Notes: generated by a model from the sequence alone, not told the origin. Shown: positions 1 through 12,859, counted from the first letter of the stretch. The stretch is DNA of 64,000 nt from Climacium dendroides (GCA_950106755.1 OX467082.1:1550001-1614000), one strand, 5' to 3'. Translations and numbers: made by a program.

Positions 1-640
1 CACTTTTGAACATTGGAGATGGTTTTAAGTTCATTTATTTGGTGAACTCTCATCACCATCAAGTCCTCACAAACGGTCAATTTTTAGTTTTTAAAAAAAA
101 ATTCTATTATTTATTTATTAAAAATCAAAACATTGAAATATCCCTATTCTACCTTCAATTCTAAATGTCCAAGTATAGGGGTACTTCAACATTTTGATTT
201 TTAATAAATCAATACTAGAGAAATTTTTAAAAAACTAAAAATTGACCATTTGTGAGGACTTGATGGGGATGAGAGTTCACCAAATAAATGAACTTAAAAC
301 CATCTTCAATGTTCAAAAATGTGCATGCCATAAAGGCCCTTTTGGGGTCTATTTGCATGAACGTGGAGGATACAAAATAATGTATGTTTTGATGCTCTTC
401 ATATGGAACATGCTCCACTAGTGTGGGAATAAACCACCAAAATTCTAGCTTTAGTATATTAAATTTGGATACTCACTAGTACTAAAAACAAAAACAAAAA
501 AAATGTGACAAATTAGAAAAATTAAATTTTAAATATAAAATTATTTTTAATTATTTTTTAATAATAAAGGATACAATTAAAATTAAAACATTTGGAAGTG
601 GATTTTTTATTTTTGACATTGGATTTTTAATTCAAAAGTT
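1..640. repeat. Dispersed repeat family G with large foldback
   Basis: Bases from about 5 to 185 and about 200 to 318 are imperfect inverted copies of each other: the stretch reading from gaacattgg to the loop reappears in reverse complement, ending near ttcaatgttc. The right arm continues into a body (320-640) that recurs around 12860-13250, 49545-50270 (split by another insertion) and, inverted, 56560-56960. Shared landmarks are aaaaattgaccattt, the accatct/ttcaatgtt block and the tgcatgcc/aaggagccc block. The arms hold only short, unconserved open frames and no recognisable protein. The left end may lie outside the window. The family is unnamed here. Confidence 0.7.
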
Positions 641-1004
641 ATAGCAAAAGACAAACAAGTTTGGTAAAATCTTGCCAAAATCGTTTAGTCTTTCTTGCAA
701 TCACCCATTAATAAAATAATACAATTGCTTATACTATGTATACCTTAGTGCTTTAAACTATCAATGCATTTTACAACAATATGTAAAGAAACACTTTTTA
801 TTATAATTGCATGTTCCACATTTGTACATTGATACATAATAATTGATGAAAAAAACCCAAAACACATTGAAAATATAAATGAATAAGTTAGTGAGGTCTA
901 CATATGTAATACATTTTAATAATTACATTTAAAGGGAATTGAAGGTCAAACATATTCCACGCATTGCACCAATATTTTTGGTAATTGATGTAAGGTTCAA
1001 AGTT
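641..1004. other. Intergenic, nothing recognised
   Basis: AT-rich sequence without a convincing coding frame, repeat end or RNA gene. Confidence 0.5.
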
Positions 1005-1007
1005 TAG

Positions 1008-1032
1008 AGTTTAGGGTTTAGGGTTTAGGGGA
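1008..1032 (+). repeat. Short interstitial plant telomere-like repeat
   Basis: Two to three consecutive copies of the plant telomere unit TTTAGGG, with one degenerate copy in front (TTTAGAG). This is far too short for a telomere. Such short telobox runs occur in promoters and at repair scars; no gene start is visible nearby, so only the motif is called. Confidence 0.6.
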
Positions 1033-1035
1033 TAG

Positions 1036-2284
1036 GGGATAGAATTCAAAATATAGGTTCGAATGTGTGGAAGAATAATCTGAATTATCCTTTTATACAT
1101 TAATGCTACATTAGATGCTTGTAGCATTGGATAGTAGTTTGGAGAAGTGGATCTGTACTTTGTAGAATTCAATGTTTTAGCTATTTTTGAAGTGATTGAA
1201 GGCAAACAAGCAGACATGTGGTTGATGGCCAATCTATAGAGGGATCCTACCATTGGAGTTTTTGTTCAAACTTGATGCATAATACACCATTGAAAAACTC
1301 TTGTCAATACCTTTTTGATGGTATATTATGAGGCAAATGAGTAAATATCTATCATCTACTATTCATTGTCCATTGTCTGCCGTCCACCATCTTTTGGTTT
1401 ACCTCATGGTAAAATTTTTGGACTATTGTTTTTACATACACACACTTGATATAAAGTGTGTTGTGTCTCATGCATCCAAATGCCCTGACATCCAATTTTT
1501 GGACATGATTTTGCCTGAGACACTTGCTTTTGTTTACCTTGTTCGTGATTCTCAACATTTTCTAATCTATAACCTCAATAGAGGTCATTTAGAATAGATG
1601 ATTGTCATTAGAGAGGCATTTTCTTTTCCGTAGTGTGAAGCTACTTTAGTATTATGATGTTCTTTCTAGACTCTTGATCAAGATCCAACCATCCCAAATT
1701 GAGGTCATATTTGGGAATTTGAAAGTAGAGGCTTACTATGAGAATAATATTTCTTGCCACTACTATGCTTGGCATGTTATTTCTTATGATGAGGCTTTGC
1801 ATTTACATTACCTAGAGCATATGGTCTTCAAATTTTCTCTTGACTATGTCAATGTTTACTAATGTTAATTTTGGAATGATATTGTCACTTTAGTGGCTAT
1901 CATTTGGCAACCATTCCAACCTAGTCCTACTTGTGCCAGTTGCACAACTTAGTAATGAAGCCTTCATTACAAGAAGGTTTAGTATCCAAAACAATTGTAT
2001 TAGTATCTCATGAATACACTCTTCACTCTATTTAGTGTGATTCACAAAAAATAGATACCATTGTAGTATTTGAGATAATTTCATTTAGTGTTGCTCCTAT
2101 GATTTAAAAAATAAAGATTATTTAGTAATTGAGTTTTTCATTTTTTACTTTGTATAATGTGGTCTTTGTCATTTATGTTGTATGCTATGTATAGAACTCC
2201 ATTTTACCACTACAAGCTTGGGGTGAAGTACAATCTATAACAATTGATAATAAAAGATTTATTTTGGGGTGGCCCATGTTTGTA
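1036..2284. other. Intergenic, nothing recognised
   Basis: Contains an open frame of 89 codons (1328-1597, plus) that looks like no known domain and is overlapped by an antisense frame of similar length. No conserved motif, splice pattern or repeat boundary was found. Confidence 0.45.
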
Positions 2285-2399
2285 GAACTAACACTATTTG
2301 AGAAGCAATACTAATAGGATAAAGAGTGTAGTTAGAAGAAGAAAATACTTTGTAAGATAACACCACCTAAATGCATTTGTATAAGGGTTTGAGCTCAAG

Positions 2400-2640
2400 G
2401 ATTGCTAGCATGTGAACTTGGGAGTATGATTTTATGAGCTTAGAAGATTAGACACCTATATTATAAGTGTATTTATTATGAAAACTTTTCATAACTATAG
2501 TGTAACTATGTTACAGATACCTATATTATAGGTGGTTTATATTATAAACACCTTCAATGGTTGTAAAATATCTACTCATACACATGCTCAAGTCTTACAT
2601 GCTTGCATTTTCATGCTCACACTAGCATTGTTGAGTATGG
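2400..2640 (+). repeat. Dispersed repeat family F, copy 1
   Basis: A block with landmarks atgagcttagaag, acctatattataagtg, cctatattatagg and caccttcaatggttgta recurs in the same order at 41570-41780. Neither copy has clear terminal repeats or coding capacity, so the class is unknown. Confidence 0.6.
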
Positions 2641-3195
2641 CTTCTATTATTGAATTGTTGAAGCACTCATTGAGTCTTGTTGAAACTTTGTATGAATAGT
2701 TTATGAATTTTCAAAGTACTAAAAATAGGTGTATTCAAAATCAACCCTACACTTTTATGTATTGAATTTGTACATTTTAGGCAAGAATTTAGATGAGACA
2801 GTTTTACAAGCAAGGCACAATTAGGTGTTTCTTTAATAGTGCTTCTTTGATCAATTGGAAGTTATTGCTTTACTAGTTGGCATTATATCCAGTACACTAA
2901 TAATGAAATTTAGGACTGAAATAGTACTTATGACTAAAATAGTTCACTATGCAATAAATCTAATTCTTGACTTTCAAGCATTATCTACTCCATTCAACCA
3001 ACCTTGGACCTACTCTTTCTACATTGATTTATCCCCTTAGTGAAGGTATAAATTAGTACCACCTACAAAAATTAGCTAGTTTCAATAAAAAAAATTGTTT
3101 GGTAAAAATTATTGGTAGTGCAATATAGAAATTAGCTTACAATATTTTGGAGTAAATTAGCATCACATGTACTAATAGGATAAATCAATTTCTTC
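2641..3195. other. Intergenic, nothing recognised
   Basis: AT-rich, only short open frames, no repeat termini seen. Confidence 0.45.
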
Positions 3196-3199
3196 TATT

Positions 3200-3755
3200 A
3201 AGACAGGTTTGTTTTGTTTGTTTGTTTTGTTTTGTTTGTTACGTTGAGATCTCCCGAACCGTGTGTCCCCCGGTTGCATGCTTGGTACCGTCGGAAAACC
3301 CTCGGTGAGGAGGGATGCACCGGCTTGGTTTCGTGGCGTTCGGACATACGGTGTGAAAGTTGTGCATTTTTGAGTTATTTTTGGTTTTGAAAAATTAGAA
3401 AATTACTTTCACTGATATTTTGGTCACAATCGTGGTACCGTTGGAAAGCTCTCAGCAAGGAGGGGTGCACCAGCTTGGTTTGGTGGCGTTCCGACTCACA
3501 GTGAGAAAGTTATTGAATTTTGAAGTATTTTTATGAACTAAATAATTAGAACATTAGTTTTACTTATATTTTGGTCACAATCTTGGTACCATCAAAAAGC
3601 CCTTGGCAAGGAGGGGTGCACGAGCTTTGTTTCGTAGCATTCCAACTCACGGTGAGAAAGTTATGGATTTTTTTAGTTGTTTTTGGTTTTAAAAAAATTA
3701 GAAAATTACTTTTATTTTTGTTTTGATTGTGGCAACGTCACAGGGCACTCTAGTA
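3200..3755 (+). repeat. Repeat family C with three tandem ~165-bp subunits
   Basis: Begins with a GTTTG/GTTTT-rich run, then three tandem units each carrying tggtaccgt/at, gcaaggaggggtgcac, ttggtttcgtggcgttc and a cggtgtgaaagtta-type block. It ends near ggcaacgtcacagggcac. Related blocks lie at 10180-10400 (reverse), 44480-45145, 58825-59213 and 62380-62885. Read in reverse complement, the family begins ctagtgtgccctgtgcc and ends in an (AACAAAC)n-like tail, which would suit a non-LTR/SINE-type 3' end. That class assignment is inference. Confidence 0.65.
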
Positions 3756-4014
3756 TAATTGAAGACGAATGGATACTTGTTCAATTTATCCTTCAATTAC
3801 CAAATGAGAATGTCTCAATGGAAAAAAAAATTAATTTAATTGAGTATCACTGGACATGCATTAAAAAAACCCATCTATACAGTAAGAGAATCTGTAATTG
3901 AATTTTTTTCACATTTTTTACTTAAACATTTAGGCATTACTTTGAATGAATAAGAAATTACTCGGGTGCCCTTGCAAGCAATACATTCATTATGCAAAAT
4001 TCCCTACCTCATAA

Positions 4015-4284
4015 GGTAGGTACACCCAAATGTGCCACTCACCTTAAACCGCCATCTACATTATGTGTACATCTCCAAAATCAGTTATGTACCTATGTGG
4101 AAGAAACACTTTCAGAACCAAACTTTGTTCCTTAATAACTTTTGCATACAATATCCAAATGCCACGTTCTCTGGTGCGTTGGAACCTCCTTTCACTTGCC
4201 AACAAGAACATATGAAAATTGGACCAGTCTAATAATAGAAAATAGGCTCAGTAGCAAAAAGTGGCGGTTTTGGGTGTACCTACC
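4015..4284. mobile_element. TTAA-flanked MITE, family D copy 1
   Basis: A 270-bp foldback element. Its ends are inverted repeats starting GGTAGGTACACCCAAA, with the reverse complement ending in CCTACC. It is flanked by ATAA on the left and TTAA on the right, consistent with a TTAA target duplication carrying one substitution. A second copy in reverse orientation lies at 31453-31669 and has TTAA on both sides. The internal block around tatgtggaagaaacact and gcatacaatatccaaatg is shared by both copies. TTAA duplications are typical of piggyBac, Kolobok and some Sola elements. No transposase is present. Confidence 0.7.
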
Positions 4285-4288
4285 TTAA

Positions 4289-5214
4289 TTGGTTTCAACC
4301 AATGTTGTGCAAGTATTTACTAAATCAATAGTGGAATGGTCAACTTTGGTCAAGTATAAATTTCAAGTTGAGGACCCTTGCATGTCAAAATGGTAATGCC
4401 CTCACTGCCCACAAAACACTACTGTTTCAAAACATACTTGACAAAATGAACTATTTTGAAGAAGTCATCCCAGATTTCAGCACTTCAATTTAGTATTTTG
4501 GGAAATACAAGACTTTCAAATATTTGAATGAATTTCAACCCATTCTAACATCCTGTCATTCATTTGAGCAAGTTTCCATCCATTTGAACATTTTCTCACG
4601 ATTTTGATCATTTTTGTACATTCAAAAACCATAATTTTATGATTTCTCAAAACATTCAACATCCTCCTTTACATCGGAGCACTTCGGCATTGAACTACCC
4701 AAATAAGGCTTACCAAAAGTCCAACACCTATACAAGGCATTATTCATTAGATTCACCGTGCTCTTTCATTGAAAGAGGGACACGACCTCTACTTTGAATG
4801 AGCTGAAGAATAACTCTCATGAATCTAAGACAGCACAAATCAATGCCCCACAGGTGAAGGCATAGAAGTGCGCTTGGTCACGTAGGTAAAGGAAACACCT
4901 CAAAGAGCTGACAATACACGGCTTCACTCTACGAGTCGGCTGTTTGTAGCAACTGAGAAACTGGCTTGAAAGTCCTACAAAACTTTACACACTGAAATCA
5001 AAGGGCTGTTGGGAGGTTCATTTGTGCCCAAAATAACAGATTTCATCTCCTTCCCTCAAAGAAATAGATGGAAAAGGACCTCATTCATATCGCCCTCCTA
5101 CGTTCCACAACCTGAGAAATAAAAACCAGGGTCTGACTTTTATGAAAGTACAATAATGAAGAGTAGAACACGCTCCACTTCAGAGTTGAGCAAAACTGTT
5201 CGATCTTTTTTCAC
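4289..5214 (-). other. Downstream flank and probable 3' UTR of RPN8
   Basis: The stretch just below 5215 is less AT-rich than the surroundings and should include the RPN8 3' untranslated region. A poly(A) site cannot be placed by eye. From about 4290 to 4650 the sequence returns to ordinary AT-rich spacer. Confidence 0.4.
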
Positions 5215-8200
5215 CTAAACTGTGATTGCTGAAACACTAGCTGATGCTGCATCTGCAATTCTTTCATGCTCTTTATTCAAAATCTGCACAAACCAGAATT
5301 ACTGTTAGACATAATAATACCGTTGGCAATCTGTTGCTGCTCACTCAATCTCAAAGAATCCCAAGTCTTCAAATTTTTGCTAGCTTAGTCACAATTCAGC
5401 ACCGGGCCAAAGAGAATGGAACATGCATCTCCAGAACTCCATAGTCGCTCAATAACCGGTTAGTAAATCAATCCAAAGGAACGACATCTCCAAGGAAACT
5501 GGACTCCACATAGAGACGTAAGAAGCACGCATACCTTGTTATTTATGAGGTTGTGGAGAGCAATGACACTTCGAATCAGCGAGGAAAGGTAAATCACCAA
5601 CATCATGTCATTTGTTTTCACTGCAGAAATCAAAACAAATGATCAAAAAAGTTCTTTGGACGAAAAAGTGTACTTGCATTCATCAGTATAATTGCATAAT
5701 GGATTAGAGGTAAAAATTGCTATAATTTCTTCAAATACAAATGAAAAAAGCTGTAATACAATCGTCCTAAACGCCTGGAATGATTTGCAACTGCCTTTCT
5801 CTCGACAGGCAGAGAGAAAATCTCCAAGTGTGACTTCTAACTACACTCTTCAACGTGCCAGACAGACTGTTCTAGGATTCTGGCCGATGCTGAACCTATT
5901 GAGGACCCAACAACAGCCTGAGTTCATCTAAAGAAGACGGAACGTCACTTTCCTATGAAGGCCAAACCCAAATGAAAGACGTGACCGATGAAAATATAAT
6001 ACACTCACCAGCGAAGGACTTAACCAGCTCATGGACATTGAGGTTGGGTAGCAGATTGAAGACATCCTGGTCAACAACGGGAAATTATCAGCACAAGGTC
6101 ATTTTCTGATCAACAGCGACATCAGTAAGATCACTTTAAACCCTAGCCTAAGTGATACACTGACATGGTTATATAGCTACCAACACTTACAAATGTTGAA
6201 GGGGCTTACTTGCAAGTGGTACAGAATTTCATGATTCAAAGGTAGCTTGCCCTCCACTACAAGCTCTAGATAAGCATGGATCTCCTTCAACCGTACTTCC
6301 AAACCTTTCAACGCAACAAGCTTGCCTCCCACCTATACCAATTTCAAGAGTATGGTCACAAGCAATCGGAGTGACGAGGCATTATAAAAAATCGTGGCCA
6401 CCACGAACATGAGCTCACTAAGACAACACACGGAATTAACAAAAACTCCGGTATCCACAGAGTTCATCAGGTATTTCATACTTCTGTAGCAAGCGTGCTG
6501 ATAGTTGCGTCCTTAACATCCCTTAGAAGATGCTCTACACCTGTAGAGCAATACGTAGGATTTGCGAGTCAGATCTCCAAGACCCATGGCCACTGAAACT
6601 GCGTTAAAAACTATTCATTAGAAGTGACACAGGAAAGCCAATTCAATATGTACACATTTTCTTCCCTACACAGGTACTCTGTTTCCAGCTTATGACAGAG
6701 TTGAATCTCGCGAAAGAAAAACAGTAGGTGAGACGGTCAATCATGCATGATACCTACCAATTTCCTCAGCTTCATAAGCACCAATTTCAGACGCAACGTG
6801 CACAAAAGCCTTTTGACTTTTTTGAGTGGCATCCTGCACCAAAAAAAAAAACACGATCCAGTGTTTCAAGAAACAGAATGAAACTCGTCAAGACAAATTT
6901 GAAGCGAGCCAAAAAGTTTTTCTCAATAAACAAAAGCTTCCCAAGAGTCACTATGCATAACAGGATTCACTACAGCTAAATCTTCCAAATTTTGGATCCA
7001 TTCCCAATTCTCAACTAATCACCCACAATAACGATAACAAACTGCCCCAAAATTCTAAATCTCCCTAGTAACAATCAATTGAGTACTCAAAATAACTGCC
7101 TAGAAGCCAGCCGACCCACTAATAATTATGCAATAGCAAGTTCTGTGATTATCCCGATCCTCGTGTTCGTTTGACACAATAAATGAGTATTAGATTATCG
7201 CACACAATGCCTGGACTGTGCACGGTCGCTTACCTCTTTCACTTCCTCAACCGCATAATATGCCTTCGTAGGAATACCAAGTTCCTTAGGCTGTACATCA
7301 ATAATAACCAGAACTGGGTTTGGACAATAACTGCAGTAAACGCAAATGAATAACTTCAGTAATCGGTAGGACTCTATAAATGCTCGCGATTACTACAGCA
7401 TCAAAATTTCACTTCCAAGATTGCTTGTTACCAAACATGTATCATTTAGTAATAGGGTTACGATGTGAACAAGATGACCACTGAGCGTAGAAGTCTAGAT
7501 GCAAGACATGTCCCAAGGCCAGTACCACAGGTATGCGTACAACGGAACTTACTCCCGGAATAATTCATGGATGTCAAGATCGTTTTCCCGAAGCTTTGGT
7601 CCAGTGCTGTACCACCCTATAACATGCTCCTTGGCTGTGCAACCACGACCAAACCAATCAGTTATGTTTCACAGAGACACTACTCCAACCTGCTTCACTC
7701 AAATTTTCACAAAAAGACCCTAGAGAACTAAAGAGGCCCAAATTGGGCCTAATGTTGCTTTAGCATGATTGGCTCATATGGTCATGGGGAATTTCTATTG
7801 TTCAATTTCATTTTTTTTTCCACCAACACATGCAATGCTCTTCACTGATTCTGATGATATAGAATTTGGTCCCATCCAAATTGTATGATCCACAATGTGA
7901 ACAATCCAATTGATCATTTTCAAACCATGAATCATCGGTCCTTAGAGCTAAAATATGTTCCTAACTTCCAGGGCATCGTAAACCACGACCCTGAATCAAA
8001 AAGAGCAGATGCATGCAGAATGTCCTTCCACAAACCTAATTCAGCAGCGAGGTAACTCCACACAGGCTACAAAGCCTTAGGTTGTTCGCCAACTTGAGCA
8101 TCGACACTCAGGAGATCCGAACATGCTCTCTCGTTAATAGAAAAAATTAAGGTCTAATCTTCCCCACTTAACAAGCAGCCACATTCAACAAAAAGAAAAG

Positions 8201-9006
8201 CTTTCAAGAAAATGGCAATTCTCTAACCCTAAAATGGCAGGAAGAGTTACCATTAATCCTCTTGAACATCTCGAACATCGTCTCATGATAGTTGTGATCC
8301 AAGAACCATATGCTGGCATCCTTGTCATCTTCCTCGAATGGAACTATCCCCATCCCCCACCCCGCTTCTCAGCACATGCAGTTCACAAACAGCGAGAACT
8401 AATCCCCTAACCCTAAAATGATGAACTCTCCATCCATCGCTCAATCAATAGCCCCCCTCAAAACCAATGCAACAATATATCCAAACATAAATGATCATAA
8501 CATTCTATATTGACAAATCCTGCAACCCGATAGAGATCAGACAACTGCTCTCACCGCCCCCATTAAACCCTAAAGTGCAAAACCTGAAATCTCTGAAACC
8601 CCGAAATCCCAAAATCTCCATCAGCGGCAACCCTAGAAAGGAATCCCAAAGGACTGAAAGGAAGCTCAGAGTCGATCGAAGACTGCAAGGTAAGAAATTT
8701 GAACCAAAAATTGTCGGCATGCATGCGGGGTAGCGCAAATCCAACAGTGCACGATATTCTACGGCAATTAAACTCTCACAAATTTCTCTCGAAAGAAAAT
8801 TCCATCGCTGTACAACCTGCGAAGCTGTTGGTGATATCGACACGCCCGCGAAAAGTGGCCCCGAGCAGCACCCCCAAGACGCGCTTGCGAGTGTCTTTGG
8901 CCACGCGATTGTAGTTGTCGACGATACTCAACAACACCAAAGGATGCACCACCACCTTCTCGATGCCTGTGGCCGCTGCGCCAACGCTGGTGCTGATCAC
9001 ATCCAT
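5215..9006 (-). CDS. RPN8: 26S proteasome regulatory subunit RPN8 (PSMD7-type MPN protein)
   Basis: Ten exons with GT-AG introns reassemble a complete 310-residue protein: 9006-8817, 8343-8251, 7634-7553, 7330-7234, 6833-6758, 6540-6482, 6332-6210, 6066-6009, 5620-5535 and 5283-5215 (TAG). Phases agree at every junction. RPN8 is a non-catalytic lid subunit of the 19S regulatory particle and pairs with the deubiquitinase RPN11 in cytosol and nucleus. The N-terminal MPN domain (about 15-150) starts with [19 protein letters not shown], then [20 protein letters not shown] and [17 protein letters not shown]. It lacks the JAMM zinc-binding His/Asp set, as expected for RPN8. The C-terminal half has [38 protein letters not shown] and [20 protein letters not shown]. 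The length matches plant RPN8 (about 308-310 aa). The start ATG opens MDVI, as in plant homologues. There are no stops or frameshifts, so it is probably functional. The introns are spacer, and open frames inside them are not genes. Confidence 0.97.
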
Positions 9007-9240
9007 TGTTGTGGTTGCAACAACACTCTACACTCAAAGTAAACAACTCTACAAATGATTAGCCAAACCCTTGGGAGTTGTACGGTCTCGTCCCCGCAGC
9101 AGCTATGGACGGAAAATGCTCATGAAGGGCTCGCTGGAATCGTCTCGCCGGTTCCTGCAAATGCTGCAACGTACAACGAGGGATTAGAGAAGGATGAAGA
9201 AGAAGAAATTGAAGAGGGATTGAAGTGGGAGTGAACAGGC
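9007..9240 (-). promoter_or_regulatory. RPN8 leader and proximal promoter region
   Basis: Upstream of the RPN8 ATG the minus strand is markedly GC-richer than the flanks. It contains a pyrimidine-rich CTTCTTCTTC tract around 9190-9215, typical of plant housekeeping 5' leaders. No canonical TATA box was identified with confidence, and the transcription start is not placed. Confidence 0.45.
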
Positions 9241-10175
9241 TAGGCTGGTTTCGTCCCTTCCGAGGTCAGGCTAGTTCAAATCATAGTGTTTCTCTTCTTC
9301 TCAGGGCGGAGTGTTGCCCTGTTCGCACCGCGAATGGACGGATGGACCCAGTGTTCGGGAAATTTTTACTGAGGTGGACGGGCTATTTTCCTTCAATTCT
9401 CACCAAGGTAAATCTGCCTATGACAAGCAATGAGAGGCACTTAAGAAATGACTCGTTCAAGTAGGAGTACCTATTTGCGTTAAGTATTTCAGCCTGAAGG
9501 ATATGAGAAGTGTGCTGAAAAATTGAGCTCAATGTGTGTAAACATAAGGATGAGGTAGAATAAAAAAATAAAAATAAAAATAAATTTATAGAAATAAATA
9601 TTTTATTTAATATAAATGTGGATTTTTCAATAGGATTCATTCCAATCTTATAAACTCACCTATTACAGTTAGCTTTGGCACTTCTTCCTAAGCAAGGAGG
9701 GAAGAGATATGAATGGACAAGAAGGTAGAAATTGAAAATATTTTTCAATGAACAATGCATGCAACTATTGTTCACAATAGGTCTTTGTATAAAGCCAAAA
9801 TGGGGACTATTCGAAATAGATACTTCTACCTTAAAGTCTTACATCAATCCATGCCATATTTTTTTTAATAAATGAGATTAGGACCACAATAGGTTGGTTA
9901 ATGGCCAAAATCAATGCCTTGGATGATGGTGATGGAGCTATTAGTGACTACTTCAAGTGGTAGAATGGCCATTATGCACACACTTTTTGTTGATTTTAGA
10001 CTAGTCTATAGACTCTTTTTGGCCAATCAAACAACACACTTCAAAAATTCATAAAAAAATTCATACTTTGTCAAAAAAAATCAATTCCTTTATTCATTTA
10101 TCAAATTTTTCTTTGTATAAAAAAAATTTGAACTTTTTTGCCAATTATAATACATCAAAACACTCATTCTACTTG
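9241..10175. other. Intergenic, nothing firmly recognised
   Basis: A GC-richer edge (to about 9370) grades into AT-rich spacer. The sequence aaatagatacttctacctta near 9815 recurs as aaataggtacttctacctta near 28668, which hints at an unresolved repeat. Confidence 0.4.
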
Positions 10176-10179
10176 TACC

Positions 10180-10400
10180 TTGTGCCATTGCCCCAACCAA
10201 AATAAAAATAAATGTAATTTTCTAATTTTTTTATCCATAAAAATTTAGAAATTAAATATACTTCACATTATAGGTCCAAGCATCACAAAACAAAGTCCTT
10301 GAATCCCTCCTTGCAAAGAGCTTTTCAACAATATCCAAAACGTGATTGGAAATACATGATTGAGGATATTTTACTATAACAAACAAACAAAACAAACATA
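10180..10400 (-). repeat. Repeat family C, reverse-oriented copy
   Basis: Reverse complement of the family C unit: begins with ccattgccccaaccaaaataaaa, passes through ccaagcatcacaaaacaaag and ccctccttgcaaagagctttt, and ends in the tail acaaacaaacaaaacaaac. The tail directly abuts the (TA)n tract. Confidence 0.65.
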
Positions 10401-10407
10401 CTCATTG

Positions 10408-10410
<3 letters not shown>

Positions 10411-10484
<74 letters not shown>
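10411..10484. repeat. (TA)n microsatellite
   Basis: About 37 uninterrupted TA dinucleotides. An open frame across it is an artefact (alternating I/Y codons). Confidence 0.97.
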
Positions 10485-10488
<4 letters not shown>

Positions 10489-10786
10489 CTTAGTTGTTTT
10501 TCTATTTTTAGGGTGCATTTACGTGTACCAACAAAGTTGGTGACCTCCAAACCATTTTCTAAAGTTGGTAATGCCTTCTATGACATCCACCATCAAAACA
10601 ATGACTAAACATTTTTATGTAAGTAGGGGGAAAACAAATGAAGTTGGATAGCTTTATAGTAAATCTTTTTCACTTGGTGAAAATGTCATCTTTCTTTGTC
10701 TGCATTCTTCATGAATAAGTCGACCCGGGCTTCACCATTGTTTTAGTAATGTTGATGTCATTTGCAATATAAAAATAGTCTCATGT

Positions 10787-10995
10787 ACTAGTGGTCGGCA
10801 CTTGCTATGCTATGCATTCACTATACTTTTCATGCATATAATAAAATGCAAAGTAATAAATCTCAATAAATCTTCACATAAAATATGTTTATAGAAATGG
10901 ATACATTGAAATGTACAATATAAATTTTAATGAATGAAGTGTATGCAACGGTGAATACATTAAAAAAATATACATACATTAGAATGTAACAAGCA
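10787..10995 (+). repeat. Element family I, one-ended copy
   Basis: Starts actagtggtcggcacttgctatgctatgcattca, matching the left end of the 815-bp element at 35180. It continues collinearly (attaat aaaatgcaaagtaa, cttcacataaaat, acatacattagaatg) before the similarity fades. No right terminus is found here. Confidence 0.55.
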
Positions 10996-11240
10996 TAAAT
11001 AGCAAAAATGCTTGAAATATAATTTGATTATAAATATTGATACAGTAGATCGTCTCAATTGAGACAATGACAACGACATGATGATGGACATTAAAAGATT
11101 ACAGTTGGATAGAAGGGATGTCGCGGAAGTGTGCATGAACTCTAAACAAGCAAAGTTTGAAACAAACTCTTAATTTTTCCATCCATTTAATCAAGGTGTT
11201 GATATTTGTAGGAATCTAAATGGCATGCAAATACCTCACA

Positions 11241-11467
11241 TTAGAAGAGATTTGAGGGCAATAGAAGACTACGGGTTCCTATGAATTCTTAGATTATAGG
11301 GAACTTTGGAAACTTTATCAAATCAATAGTCTAATGTATCTGAGACTGTGCCATATCAAATAATATTAATTAATTAATTATTATTATTATTATTTAATAT
11401 TCTGACGCATTCTCGGGCTAGAAAACAAGCTTGAAATGGCCCTCTTGAGCCCTCAAATCCCTTATAA
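11241..11467. mobile_element. MITE family H, copy 1
   Basis: About 227 bp with terminal inverted repeats (TTAGAAGAGATTTGAGGGC at the left, GCCCTCAAATCCCTTATAA at the right). The interior is shared with the nested copy at 49682-49921: the agactacgggttcc/gactgcgggttcc, taatctaatgt, aattaattaatta and acgcattctcgg blocks. Target duplication not resolved. Confidence 0.65.
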
Positions 11468-12855
11468 TATAATAAACTATATTTTTTACCATTAGTACAG
11501 AGAGGCACAACGATCATAAGTGATTGTTGGAGGGCATATGACACTATTTGGTTGAATTAACTAGGCTATAAGCATCTCACAATGAATCACTCCTAATTCT
11601 TTAAAGATCCTATAAGTGGAACTCATACAAATTCTATAGCAGAAACTTGAATGCATGACAAGAACTCCTTAACGACTAGCACACCCAAGCACCTCCTAAA
11701 AGCCTACATGAGCAAGTTTAGGTGGAGGAGGAAGTTTATGAATGGAAGAAATAGAGATCCTATCTTGACTTTTTGTGAGCATGTTGCTCAATACCACCTT
11801 GATGTGGTTCATGTGGAAGAGGAGAATTAATAATAAAATCCTAATTTCTCTCAAGTCTCTCCCCAAGTCTCTCTTTGTTGGTAGTCTCACTAATTGCATA
11901 TTAGTAAGTTACTACCCATCCAAATGTGAAGGGTCCATGATTTATAGGCCAAAGGCCCTCCATATTAGGACCGTATTGGAGATATTATTTTATTGATTAT
12001 CAATCATAATTGTGTAGACTCTTAACATCAAAAGAATGAGGCATTCAAATTTTGAACAACAAATGAATGCCAACACATTCTAAGTACATTTTTCAACATT
12101 TATTCTATTATTCAATAGGTATTTGTAGATTTGGCCTCAAAAGTAACCTTTTCAATTCAAAAAATGACCCTTCAAAAGTGACTTGAATAATAAAATAAAA
12201 TAAAATAATTTCAAAAACCACTATGATTAAAACTTAACATTTGAACTTTAAAGAAAAATATTCTTGTGGAAATTATAAATATTCAATCTTGAATCAATTT
12301 TAGAAGGAATTTTCAATATCTACCTTCAAATTTTATTGAAAAACATTGGTTTATGTACTAGTTGATCTAACCTTATGGACATACAAATCATATTTTACAA
12401 CTATTTTTTGTGAGTCATTACAAAATTATTATTTCAAATTGCATTTTATACTACATCTTCACAATTTTAGAACTTTAGACTATCCCTTGATCTTTAAGGG
12501 ATTAAAAATAAATAGCACTGGTATATAACAATGGTTAAAAATATTTCTCCCTTGTAAGAACGTAATACCATATGTATGTTCATCTTGTAACTATAACTAA
12601 TAGCGCAAATCTTGCAATAAGATTATTTTGTTGATTTGAGGAAACCAACTTGTACACTTGACTTTTAAGCCTTGTGGATTGTTGCAACTTGCAAGAATGT
12701 ATGGTTGATTTTATTCCACTTTGGTTGTTTTTTAAAATACAATAAAATTAGAAACACTTTGTTATAAAACATAAAAATACAACTAATGTATACACCTATA
12801 AGAAGAAGGTATCCCTAAAAAGAAAAGCATAGAAAAACTCTCTAAGTAGGAGGAC
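11468..12855. other. Intergenic, nothing recognised
   Basis: AT-rich. Short open frames at 11696-11996 overlap each other on both strands and resemble no family. Confidence 0.45.
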
Positions 12856-12859
12856 TAGA

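Noticed and set aside
1008..1032. Telomere or chromosome end
   Set aside because: Only two to three TTTAGGG units inside continuous sequence.
8505..8843. 112-codon minus-strand open frame
   Set aside because: Lies mostly in RPN8 intron 1; splicing at 8817/8343 gives the conserved protein instead.
8768..9046. Alternative minus-strand frame overlapping RPN8 exon 1
   Set aside because: Different frame from MDVISTS...; no similarity to any family.
10360..10608. 82-codon frame with poly(I/Y)
   Set aside because: Read-through of the (TA)n tract.
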